Part shown: positions 24,125 through 34,559 of the stretch, in pieces | How the letters are laid out: each line of letters begins with the position of its first letter | Numbering within the stretch: the first letter of the stretch is position 1 | Source of the DNA: Sordaria brevicollis | Taxonomy: Eukaryota > Ascomycota > Sordariomycetes > Sordariales > Sordariaceae | Reading direction: 5' to 3' | Length of the DNA: 64,000 bases | NCBI GenBank assembly: GCA_033439795.1 | Contig: JAUTDP010000001.1 | Span: forward strand, 1,054,001 to 1,118,000 | Notes under the pieces: model-generated | The model's database searches: none | The model's input: the letters and a program-made list of their open reading frames with translations, nothing else | What the model was told of the DNA's origin: nothing | Position numbers and translations under genes: made by a program

Positions 24125-25880
24125 TCAGTGAGCAAACCTAAAATCCAACCTCTTCGGCCCCTCATCCGTCGTATTCAAGAGATACTCCTGCTGCTCCTCC
24201 GGCGTCATCGCATTCCACTTCTCCTCCTTCACCTTATTCCTCCACACATAAAACGCCTTGGTCAGATAAAACAGAACAATGTTCAGGCACACAAAGGCCA
24301 GCAACACCTTGTTGCCCGTCTTGTACAGCGGCTTGTCTGCCTCGCGGTAAATGTTATCGTAGATAATGTTACCGGCCTGCACAAACATGTTGTACAACGC
24401 CGCGGACACCGCTCTGGTCTGCACGCTGTTGCTGTTCTCCGCGTTCCAAGCTACCAGGATGGCGTGGCAGTAGGGGTACGACAAGACACCAGTCAACAAG
24501 GCGTAGCGGACCCAGACGGAAGATTCGGGCAGAGCAACGATAGCGGCGAGGAAGGGGAGCATCCACCATTGGGAAATGGAGGAAATGAAGGCACGCTCCT
24601 TGCACCGCCTGGAGACCCAGGAGAGGATAACCAGGTTGCAGGCGAAGAGGAAGTAGGCGGGGATGGTGAGCAGGTTGGCCTGGAAGACACTGAAGCCATG
24701 AGTGCGAAGAATCAGACTCAGGTAGTTGCCAGGAGGACCGGGAGGGATGTAAGCGCACAAGCCGACAATATACAGCGGCCACATCTCCCATTCCTTGATG
24801 GCCTTGAGCAGTCCCGAAGCCGAAACACCGGTACGGTTGTTCATGTCGCCCTTGGAGGGATCGTCGCGCAGCAGGCGGTTGACCATGATGTACTCCTCGC
24901 GTTCAGAGAACCAACCGTTTTTCCCACGGAACCAGGACTGGGTCTGGCAAGGGCCCGGAGGCATGAGAACGAAGGCGAAGAGACCAACAACGAGAGAGAT
25001 CAATGCTTCAATCAGGAAGAGCCACTGCCAGCCACTCCAGCCGTTGATGCCACGCATCTGCAAGATGCCAGCGGCCATCAAAGAACCGACGATGTTGACA
25101 GTCGAGAGAGCAGTCCAGAAGAAGGCCAGACGGAGAGGAAGCTCGTTGGACTTGTAGAAGTAGGTCAACCAAAGCACAATGTCGGGGATGAAACCACCCA
25201 TGGCAACACCCATGAGTGCTTTGATGACGTAGAAGTGGGCTCGGTTGGTGATCCAGACTTGGGCGCCTGACAGAATGGACCAGGAGACGATTTGCATGGG
25301 AATGAAGCGGTCGGCGCCGAGCTTCTTGGCCACGAGGCCAGAGGGGAGCTCAGCAAGCAGGAAGGTAGCCAGGAAGATTGTTTGGCCGTAGTTGAAGTCG
25401 TTGGTGTCCATGCCTGGGCGTGTTAGTCTTGGTTCAACAGGTATAACGGGGGGATGATGGCATACCCAGCTCCGGCAGCATGTCATCACTGATGGCTCGG
25501 TTGATGTTCTTCCGGTGCAAGTCCAAGCTGCAGAACATGATCCAGGCCCAGAACATGATGCGGAAGTCGATCTTGCGCACTAGCTTGCGCTCCTCCGCGG
25601 CATCCCATTGGAACGATGGGTCGAATCGGTGACGGTTCTCGTACCCGGCGCGCTCGTAAACCTCAGCCCAGTGGGCAGCGATTGCAGGGTCGCTAAAGGC
25701 ATGATCAAGGGTCGAGCCGTAGTTGGCGTTCTTGGTGCCGCCGAGTTCTTCTGAGAGGGAAACCTGGGATACAGAGGCGGAACGGGCCGGTGATGAAACA
25801 CCCTTGACATCCTTTAGGGATCCCGAAGAAGGGGTATCGATGGGAGAAACCGCCTTCTTCTCGTCTTGGAAGTCCGACAT
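24125..25880 (-). CDS. MFS transporter, anion:cation symporter (Dal5/Tna1/Liz1-like)
   Basis: The CDS is complement(join(24125..25413,25466..25880)), 567 aa. The 52-bp intron (GTATGC...CTAAC...CCAG) restores E-L-G-M-D-T across the join. The protein has a ~100-residue Ser-rich cytosolic N-terminus, then about 12 membrane segments. Family marks are R-K-I-D-x-R before TM1, N-I-N-R-A-I after it, the D-F-N-Y-G-Q block, E-L-P-S-G-L in TM2 and the G-x-x-x-G-G-F-I-P segment. These are typical of fungal allantoate/nicotinate/pantothenate permeases at the plasma membrane. The exact substrate is not readable. It shares orientation with the oxalate decarboxylase about 1 kb downstream. Confidence 0.95.
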
Positions 25881-28221
25881 GGCTGTGGTGCGGCACGGTC
25901 CGTCTGGTCGCTAAGGTGGTAACGAATCGGGAGTCGAAGTGCCTAGAGGAGGGTGGCAGTCTGTCGAGATTGGCGTCGACAAAGGCGCACGGGACAAGAC
26001 TCGGCTGCGGCTTGGTGTGGTGTTGAAGAGTATCTCCGCGGAATTCCAAGACATGGCGACATCAACAGCGTACCGTGACGCGAGTTATAAAGGAATCCGT
26101 TGGACGATGGGTCTGGAAGGTCGCAAAGACACTCGGTAGCAATTCGGAGCATTTCATGTTGACAATTGTGGTTGATGTTGCGTCATGTCGATCTATCGCG
26201 TAGGCTCAGGGGGCGTTGGCTCTGCTGAGAAATGGTAGAGTTGTGTTGACGGATGGCGCCATCATGGTTGAGTATTGCTCTCGGGAGGTGGAAGACGGAT
26301 TGGTGCCTATTGTAGCAAAGGCCAGCACGCGAATGTTAGATCTGGATCCTCGCTAACAGTTTCCCTATAAAAGGCCGGTATAACTGGGAGGAGAGAGTAC
26401 CTGGTTGGTTGACATGTTGCTGAGAAATCCAAGAGGGTTTGATCCGGAGCAGTTATTGCGTGATTCGACGACGGATTAAAGGAACTCTATTGCCCGAATG
26501 GTTGTGATGCCTAGCGGGCGATTGGTGCTGATGATTATCGGTAGCCAGTCTTCTTGGGTGGTTATCAGTGGTCGACGGTGATTGACAGCAGTAGGGCAGA
26601 GTGCGAGAGTGCCGTGTTGGAGTGATGACGTGCTTCGCGTGCGCGATTGTGTTGCCGCCAAATTGCAACCGTCGACATGATGCAGGAACCAGAAGCGAAT
26701 TGGGCTAGTAAGCTCCACCAGGCACCGGGAGCCAATACTAGAACGGCGATGGTGTAAGTGTCGTGGAGACGAGTCGAAGATCTAGAATGTCGTGATTCTT
26801 GGTGGTGTTTCGAAAGGTGGAAGTTGCGAATTGGAGAGTCTGCAATTGGGTGCTGGTTGGACTTCTTCTCGGCCGGCATCGTCATGCAAGACCTGCCTTA
26901 ACAATTTCCCACGACACTCGCTCTTTCCCAACGCAAACACGAGTGCACGCAGCATTGAAATGACAGGAAAAGATTTCCAAACTCATCGGATGCTCTTTCC
27001 TGTCATGCAGGTCTATGAGCTCCAGTCAATGCGAGCTCGGAAGTCGGCGAAACTCAGTCGTCTCGTCGACCGGCTGGGCCAGACCACCAACAGCCTGGGA
27101 ACGACCGCCAGCGCCATGCAGATGCCAATCACGATCATCATTGCCTGTTGACAGACCTTGAATAACAGCCTTCTCTGCATCCATGATGGCTTCCATTACC
27201 TTTTGCCCACGGATTCCAACTCACCCATGTAACCGTGCCCTTTCAGAATGATGGGTCGGAACGAACGGGCGGAGGGCTTTGAGTGCAGGTCAACTTACCA
27301 TTGCCGGATGGAAAAGAGTCTCCAGCGTGGGAAAGCACTTAGTGCCCTTTGTTTGAGGCTCCCTCGGTCAAGGGTTTATTTCGGTGAACGACCGTTAGTC
27401 GTCATGTGGCCTGGACTGCTTCTGTCAAAAAGTCATAGTTCTTCCTTCGTTGGCGCGTTTGGTAGGTAATATCGCTCGTTGTTTCCCTTCTCTTTTTACA
27501 TCACTAATTCTTTTTCTACAGCATACCTCCATGGATGCCGTTAGCTGTTGGTGCTATTCGCCTTTGTCGCCCACAATGCTGACACGGGCCGTTGGCGGTT
27601 GGTCCAACAAGTGCTGGATCCAACCGATCGCAATGGACGAGAAAGAGACAGCCGACGTGAAAGCAAAGACACGCCGATTTTTACCAGTTATGGGTCAAGA
27701 GTAACGCCTTGGTCGGTCTTGCCTCAGGTCTTTACACCCATCCTCCGGGAATGCAAAAAGGTGTCGTTGGAGACCGGTCACGACGGTGTTGCTCTCCAAC
27801 CCGGAAATGCGCCAACTGCTTCGAAAGTCGAAACCGCCCAACCGCCCGCATCTGCCATCGGTTTTTGGCAAACACAGACATATGTTATGGGAATCTTCAA
27901 AGACTGCATGTGTGAAAATGATTGATGAGGACAAGCTCAATCTGGAGCATATATGGGGGTTCCCATCTAACATGGTCCAGTCCTTTTGCCAGTATCACAA
28001 AATCTACATCCATCTACTGCCACTTCGGCATATCGGCCTGCGCCTTAGACACTCCCTCTCAACTTTGATTACCTTCTAGACATTTCGAGGTCTCGGTATA
28101 TTGCACCATTACCTGAAAGCTTAATATTCCCTCTCATCTCGAATAAGCAACAACCAGCCAAGCTCAGACTCCGCTCAATCTTACTTGATCATCATAACGA
28201 CCATCCAAACCACCATCAACC
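25881..28221. other. Transporter promoter and unassigned stretch
   Basis: The first few hundred bases are the MFS gene promoter. A single good intron (27462-27521, GTAGGT...CACTAATTC...TACAG) on the plus strand suggests a spliced transcript ending near 28.1 kb. The frames around it are short; one 58-codon ATG frame starts at about 27530 right after the acceptor. No domain is recognisable, so no gene is called. Confidence 0.4.
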
Positions 28222-28779
28222 ATGTGCCGCGTCAACATCAAGAAATACAAAAACTGTGCTTGCAAGCACGAGTGGGTGGTTCCCTGCGACAGAGTTCTCT
28301 TTCTGGACAGCGAAAAGCAGAATCAAATCGAGCAAGGCAGCGAAGAAAGCAGTCCACAACCCAGCCGACAAAGCAGCTGGGGCAGCAACATGGGCGACGA
28401 GGAACTGATTGAACACAACAAGCCAAACGTCATCCACTTATTTCAAGATCACAACCCTAAAAAGTGGAATTCTTGCCTTGCCATAGAGGTACACGTTCCA
28501 GTCATCGAGCTCGTTGAGTCAGGTCCTTGCCCACCCTGCCAGGCCTTGATCAGGACTGGGGCAAACCCGCACGGGAAAAAGGATGTCGGCCAGAAAATGG
28601 TTAGAGACTCGGTTGTTGTGGAGGTACCTCTGAACTTGGGGAAACGAGAGGTAGAGCGGACGCCACGAAGCTTTTACTACGTTCACCGGAGGAAGTACAT
28701 TGTGGATGAGGAGGGAAACGAGCACTTGGAGGCTTTGAAGGAGGGAGAAGAATTTTTGACAGACGAAGACGAGGAATGA
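28222..28779 (+). CDS. MC-family small protein, member 1
   Basis: 185 aa, unspliced. It begins M-C and carries C-A-C at residues 12-14 and a further Cys at 22, the N-terminal signature shared with four other loci in this window. A Ser/Gln/Glu-rich linker (about 32-60) follows, then a mixed segment with C-P-P-C (about residues 104-107) and an acidic tail ending D-E-D-E-E. It has no signal peptide or membrane segment. The paired cysteines suggest metal binding, but this is only inference. No named family is recognised. A TAGAGGTA octamer lies 137 bases after the stop. Confidence 0.75.
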   Translation: MCRVNIKKYKNCACKHEWVVPCDRVLFLDSEKQNQIEQGSEESSPQPSRQSSWGSNMGDEELIEHNKPNVIHLFQDHNPKKWNSCLAIEVHVPVIELVESGPCPPCQALIRTGANPHGKKDVGQKMVRDSVVVEVPLNLGKREVERTPRSFYYVHRRKYIVDEEGNEHLEALKEGEEFLTDEDEE

Positions 28780-29996
28780 ATTTCGGATCATACGACAGTT
28801 GAGCTTGTTATAGAGACTGGAGGATTGAGAACGAGAAACATTCCAAGGAGGAAGGACTGGAGGAACAACCAGCTTCTTTCATTAAACGTCATCACTGCCA
28901 ATGCGTAGAGGTAAGCAGTGATCTCCTGTCACTTTAAATGTTGAACGGGTGGCTCTTATAAAAGTCCTAGTCTAGTGTAATCATATACAGTCCTCGGTCG
29001 ACTAGTGTCCTTTTAGTAAGCTTTTATCCCAATTACCGTATTCTCTTAACCGGGTCTCTTATACCTACTTAAATATAGTCCGCGTCCAGGCAGGCTTCTA
29101 CTTCCGCTAAAGTAACCGTTAGCGTTATATTGGCCAAGTACGTCTCTTGCCTGACTGTATGATTGTTCCGTCCGCGTGGAATATGTATAGCGGCTTGTCC
29201 CGGGTTGGTAATGTCATTGCGGACTTCCGGGTATTGATGTTACCTGTCTTCGCGGGTTGAGTAGGGCGAAAAGGCTCGTTCGATCCCGCAGGGCGTACCT
29301 AGCCTTCCTCGTTGAACTTTGCCACTGCTGGCTACATCCATCCAAGACCCAGGGCCCGCAATTTTGCTTTGACCGAGCTGTTCTGCCAGAAGGTAAAAAT
29401 GGTGTAGAGTTGCATAGTACTTTCCTCAGAATCATGTTTCATCACTTCATTCAATGCGGATTCACATACTAGCATGTCACTCCAGGATTTCCGTTCAATA
29501 AAGTTCATGTTCAGTCACTTTAGTACCGTATCTTTTCACTTGTTTTTCGTCCAGTATTTCATCATCATCACGAGAGATACCCTAGGTACGTTCTCAAAGT
29601 TTGCCAAAGTCATAAGCGCCTAGTGCTTCCCTTCCTTGATATATCTCTAGCCTAGTTAGATTATGAGCTTGCTTACTGCCCTCCGCCAACGATTTAAGAG
29701 AGGAAAAAAGAAAACAGAAAAGAGAAAAGAGCAAAACAAATGACAAAAGAAAGACAAAGGAAAGACAAAAGAAAGACAAAAGAAAGACAAAGGAAAGACA
29801 AAAGAAAAAAAGGAAACACAAAAGAAAAAAAGGAAAAAATAAGGAAACAGGAAAGACAAAAGATAAAAAAAGGGAAAAACAAAAGAAAAAAAGGAAAAAA
29901 TAAGGAAACAGGAAAGACAAAAGATAAAAAAAGGGAAAAACAAAAGAAAAAAAAGCAACTAAGCTTTCCAGCCATAATCCACACCATCAAAAACCC
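28780..29996. other. Convergent intergenic region
   Basis: This is the space between the 3' ends of two facing MC-family genes. 28.95-29.15 kb is mildly AT-rich and looks weakly RIP-affected. No gene is seen. The right end is the purine-rich tandem repeat described separately. Confidence 0.5.
29700..29965. repeat. A/G-rich tandem repeats including a 61-bp duplication
   Basis: Short AAAGAAAGAC-type units (29700-29815) are followed by two nearly identical ~61-bp copies (29821-29881 and 29882-29942) containing GGAAACAGG and AAAGATAAAAAAAGGG. The tract lies just downstream of the stop of the coiled-coil gene on the minus strand, where it is pyrimidine-rich in the transcript sense. Confidence 0.9.
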
Positions 29997-30791
29997 TCAC
30001 TCCTTCTTCTTCCCCATCCCATCCTCCATATTCCTCCCCATATACCCCCTGTCCGGCAAAGAAGGCGTATACCCCAGATGAACCGGAGGTCTCGGTCCCG
30101 GTCTGACAAAGTTAGGTGAGGCGAACCTCTGGGGACCATCTAACGCTGGAATTTGCCCAGCAATCAGGTTGTACTGCCTGATCCACATCTTCCTGCGCTC
30201 CTCAATCCTCTTCTGCTCCTCCTTCATCCTCTGCTCCCCCTCAATCTGCTTCTGCTTGATAGCCTCCGCTTCCGCTTTCGCTTGCATCTTCCTCTGCTGC
30301 TCCTCCAAAAGCTTCTCCTCAGCATCCTTCTGCTCCTGGATTCTCTTGATGATTGCCGAGGCAAGATTTTGTTGCTCGTCGGTCTTCTTCTCGTCCTTGA
30401 TCTCCTGCTTCTCCTGCTTCTTCTCCTCTTGCTCCTTCTCAATCTCCTTCTCCTCAGCTTCCTCCTTCTTCATCTTCTCCTCGATCTTCATCTTCTCGAC
30501 CTCCTTCACCCTCTCCCCCTCCTCCAGCTGCTCCCAAAACATCCCCTTCACCTTCCCCTCCCCTTCCTCCTTATCCATCCCCTCCACCCCGCCCATCTCC
30601 TCCAATAAACACCCCGCACAAATTTCTTCGCTCTCAACCGGATTTTTTTCGTCGTTGAGGAAGATTTCCTCGCCGCAACTTTCCTCTGCCGTAGCAGGCC
30701 AGCCCCAGAGCTCGTTCTGCTTTGCGCAGATGGTGGTGATTTGGGGGCCGGTGTGCCCGCAGGGGAAGGTGGTGTGGGTGTATTTGCACAT
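29997..30791 (-). CDS. MC-family protein with long coiled coil, member 2
   Basis: 264 aa, unspliced, ATG at 30791. The N-terminus has M-C, then F-P-C-G-H (residues 9-13) and a Cys at 22, matching the family spacing with His in place of one Cys. A second Cys pair (C-A-G-C, about 58-61) follows. Residues about 85-205 are almost entirely Glu/Lys/Gln with regular hydrophobics, a strong coiled-coil prediction. The tail is Pro/Arg-rich. Function unknown; the layout suggests a small Cys module fused to an oligomerising rod. No membrane segment. Confidence 0.75.
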   Translation of the reverse strand: MCKYTHTTFPCGHTGPQITTICAKQNELWGWPATAEESCGEEIFLNDEKNPVESEEICAGCLLEEMGGVEGMDKEEGEGKVKGMFWEQLEEGERVKEVEKMKIEEKMKKEEAEEKEIEKEQEEKKQEKQEIKDEKKTDEQQNLASAIIKRIQEQKDAEEKLLEEQQRKMQAKAEAEAIKQKQIEGEQRMKEEQKRIEERRKMWIRQYNLIAGQIPALDGPQRFASPNFVRPGPRPPVHLGYTPSLPDRGYMGRNMEDGMGKKKE

Positions 30792-32178
30792 TTTTCTGGA
30801 GGAGGGGAGAGGAAAAGTTAGCGAAAATTTTGAGGGAAAGGGTTGTGATATAATAAAATTGCGTTCGAACTGGATTTAGCTCCACGTTTTTAGGCTGGTT
30901 ATAATTTGAGAAAGCAATAAGCGGATTCTTGCAGAACTCGCTGAGCTTGATTCCAGCTGGATGACTACCTCTAGCGGAAAAACGTAGAGATAAATCAGGT
31001 TGAAGGCGATCTGGCTGGATTTTCATAGAGGGGTGATGTCTAACTGAAACTTACGATAGTAGAAGTGCTTTGACGAGAAGTTGAAGAGGAAGTGAAATCT
31101 GGTGATGCCGAACTAAAAACTTTGTAGATGTATCTTAACCTCAAAAACGCGTTTCTCAAACGACTGATGCTCTATCTGGATCTTTAATAGGCTTATTGTC
31201 TTTCTCGTGAAGCTATAGTGAGCTTTTTCGATGTCTTGATGTTGTTCCTTGACCTTAAAGATCTGCGACGCGAGGCTTGAAGTTGATCTTGAGATGGAGT
31301 TGAGGTTATCGACAAGGTCTTTAGTCGAGGAAGAAAAAGAGGTAGGAAGAACTCGATATGCCTTCGAGTATACCATAGACTTGTTCGTGCTTGAAGAAAG
31401 AAGGAAAGAAGGAAATAGAGAGAGAAGATGTTTACGAGAGTTTTGAGTTTTTGATGGAGAGATTCGTTGACGAAGAGGAGGGGTAATTTTCAGTTATCCG
31501 TTTGCTCGAGGCATATCGCGTTTCGTCCCATCTTGAGTCTTTTCTCACTAAATTCATCCTCGCTGCCGCCGTGCTTCGGATTGCTCACAATAGAACTTCA
31601 ACTCCAGATACCTCTTGCGCAGATAAACAACCGTCTTGAATAGAACAAACGGATACAGTTTCCTGCCTGGCGCAGCTAGCCGTTATGAAACTTGACGAGC
31701 TCGTTCAGATGAAATTCAGATTGTACCTCTACTCTATATCTCTCGGCTGCCTGCTGACATTGGATGATAACGTCGATTTTTCAAGAACCAGTAGCACGAA
31801 GTTGCAGGTAGATAAGATTAAAGTGGATGAAGGACGTGGCCTACAGCCTGTTCTATTGAGCTTCTAAGGAAAGTACCTGATATGGAGAATAAACGAGTGT
31901 GTAGAGGAAGCCTAACGCTTGTACTTCGCTCGATCCCAACTTCGTAGCTAAAAACCCGTGTATGCCTGACCTGCAGGCTGCAGGCCCAGAGGCAGTAATC
32001 CTCCTCCACTAGTAGAGGTACCTAGAGGTAGAAATATCCAATGCTCTTGCCTAAATCATCCAACACCAGAGTAATATGCCCACGTACCGGACAACTAGGC
32101 ACAAGGCAAGGCTCGCTAAGAAGACCTTAGGCTGCCACCCGTAGCCATTTGGCATCCCAGAGATTCCTAACCACCAAC
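30792..32178. other. Unassigned region, partly AT-biased
   Basis: This region upstream of the coiled-coil gene and downstream of the next MC-family gene shows moderate AT bias. An 87-codon minus-strand frame (31113-31376) reads like an amphipathic helical fragment, but it has no start context or homology I can name. Octamers TAGAGGTA/TACCTCTA occur at 30966, 31724, 32013 and 32023. Confidence 0.4.
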
Positions 32179-32664
32179 TTAGTCCTCATGATCCTTCAAA
32201 TACTGCTCCAACTCCTCCCTATACTTATCCCTCGCCTTTTGCTCCCCACGAGCATGCACCCCATCACACTCCTCCCCCTTTGCCAGCACCCCATCGGAAT
32301 CATAAAACGTAACATGCACCAACACCTTCGTAAACCCCTCCTTACTAACCTCCAAGACGGCCCTCTCATCAGACTCAGCAACCGAGTTCGCCGCGTTGGC
32401 CAGTCCGGCCTTGATCCTGGGACACTCGGGCGGGAGGTCAGTGGCGCATTCGCCCAAGATGCAGCCGGGAGACTTCTTGTGCACTTCGGTCGCGACTGTG
32501 AGGTCGTTGCAGCTCTGGGCGTCGTACTCGGGGAGGGTGTATTTCCCGTCTTTGGAGTAGGCGGGCGAGGTGAAGGGGGCGGATTTGAGTCGGGTTGAGC
32601 AGACTTCAATGTGCCCGACTAGACAGCGGCATGAGCTGTGGTAGCCTCCGTACCATTTGCACAT
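32179..32664 (-). CDS. MC-family small protein, member 3
   Basis: 161 aa, unspliced, ATG at 32664. It begins M-C-K-W-Y, then C-R-C-L-V-G (residues 12-17) and Cys 22. The C-R-C-L-V-G stretch is close to the C-Y-C-L-V-G-R of the gene at 59882 and the C-R-C-L-I-G-R of the relic at 62077. Further cysteines are spread through the middle and the C-terminus is a charged helix. No signal peptide or transmembrane segment. Function unknown. Confidence 0.75.
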   Translation of the reverse strand: MCKWYGGYHSSCRCLVGHIEVCSTRLKSAPFTSPAYSKDGKYTLPEYDAQSCNDLTVATEVHKKSPGCILGECATDLPPECPRIKAGLANAANSVAESDERAVLEVSKEGFTKVLVHVTFYDSDGVLAKGEECDGVHARGEQKARDKYREELEQYLKDHED

Positions 32665-34559
32665 TTTGTCCGTTTGGGGGGTTATGTGGCAGTTGTAGGG
32701 TTGGTGGGTGCTGTGTCAGGTATAAGTCGGGGTTGAACCGATGTAGAGAGATGAACGTGGATGGGTCCTATGAGGTGATAGTGGCTTGAAGAGCTGGACC
32801 GGCCAGTATCGTAGTGAAGATAGTTTGTCTGAGGTGATCTGGATGCTAGGAGAGTCTCGATCGAGTTGCTGCTGAGCGAATCCATCCTCATCCGAAGAGC
32901 ATTACGGTCTCTTTATACGCAATTGTTGAGCTTCACTTGCCCCTATCGCCGGGTATGCCACGACGTCCTCAAAGACAAACATCATGAGATCCTCATCTTT
33001 GTTGACGACGGCAACCTGTTGGCAACGAGAGACATTGGTCATGGACTAACCGCCAGATCAGTGAAGAGTGTCAACACGGAAAGCCCATCGCACAAAGGGA
33101 AGTGGAAGACTCGCCAACGAGCCGACTCTGACATCAAAGCTTCCTCTTCGAGTCTGAGTTGGTTATTGACGCCGTCATCTTGCCAAACTTCGATGATCGA
33201 TGCACATGCCATGACGCTCTAGCTTGAGGATAGCACGAATCCGTCTGTCCAACACTGCTGCATTACCAGCCCAACTTCGTTCTCCTTTCTTGTGCCATCT
33301 CCAACTGCTGCCCAACAAGCCGTCTAACCCTAGCCATCAGGAGAGTAGAGGTAACAAGCCGCAAGTTATACCCCGTCTTCTCTCCTTCGACATTCAGGTA
33401 GGAGGACGTCTCTTCATCCTTTCAGTTCCGCCGCCTTCACCAGGGGCAAGTACGACATACTGCACGGGCATGGAAGACAACAGGTGAACAAAGACCTATA
33501 CAAAACTTTCAAGACCAGACACGGCCAGCACCAACCGAGGATGAACGGACGGACGAACGACCCAGCGCGCCAGCGAACGGGAGTACGGGACCAAATGGAT
33601 TCAAATCCAACATCAAACACCACTGTCAACTGGCTGTTAGCGCACGAGTTCTTGTCCAGTACCTGGAGCTTCCGGACGGGATCTTATCCTTTAGCAGGAC
33701 GAGAACCCAACTCCCTTCCCTCCCAAGTCCCAACCATACCTAACCCTCATGCGACTACTGGCTCATTCCCGTCCCATCCACCGCTGAGTCGTCATCCCAG
33801 CATCAGGATTCAGGGAGCTAAGACGAACCTAAGTGGAAGTCATTTAATCCAACGACCCGTGTCTGGACTTCCGCCGTCCCCCAAAGCCTAATATTTCTCT
33901 CGCTGTACATCTGCTTCCGTCAATGTTCATCGCCAACACGTCCTCCCGCAGTCGGTTACGGCTCTAGAAACCATGAAACGTCCAACGAACACAAAAGTTG
34001 TAGACTTCAGGTTGACGCGTCTGGCGTGAAAGAAATGACGTTGGACGTTGGACGTTGGAAAGTCCCAACCAGCCGCAGTCAGAGTGCTGCGGCTCGAAAA
34101 AAGTGACAAGTCACCCGGATCCCTGGTCCAGGAGACCGGGACGTGGGTGGACAGGGGGGCGTGCTTTCACCGCGGTTCACCTGAGGTGTGGCACACCTTT
34201 TGGTGGGAAGATGAACCAACCAACGGTTGTCTGGATCATACCATTTGAGCCGTTTCTAGGGAGAGAGGAGAACCAGTTTGGATGGGCGGGCGATGATGGT
34301 TTACGTAGGTTGTCGGTGTGGGAGTGAAAGTGTTTTTTGTTTAGAGGTACCAGTGGCAAACACAGCAACGAGCTGGCGGTCAAAGGAAGAACGCAAGTAA
34401 GGGCATTCATAAAGTACAGCAAACGACGGTGTAAAAAAGCAAGGGAACACTTGAAACATACCGTCTTTGCCTCTAACCATTGACGGCGAAACAACATACA
34501 GAACCCCGGAATTCTTACGTTCTCCGTTTCTTTTGACCACCCTATACCAAATGCCCGGT
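32665..34559. other. Intergenic region without a supported gene
   Basis: Plus-strand frames at 32866-33222 and 33484-33891 are open for 118-135 codons but show no domain, and the second lacks a clear ATG at its head. Two more TAGAGGTA octamers occur (33346, 34342). The right part is the 3' flank of the Zn2Cys6 gene. Confidence 0.4.

Noticed and set aside
24128..25270. 380-codon plus-strand frame
   Set aside because: It is antisense to the MFS transporter, whose spliced frame gives a complete family match.
29594..29990. Phe/Leu/Ser-rich minus-strand frames resembling membrane proteins
   Set aside because: They are translations of the A/G-rich tandem repeats and carry no real sequence complexity.
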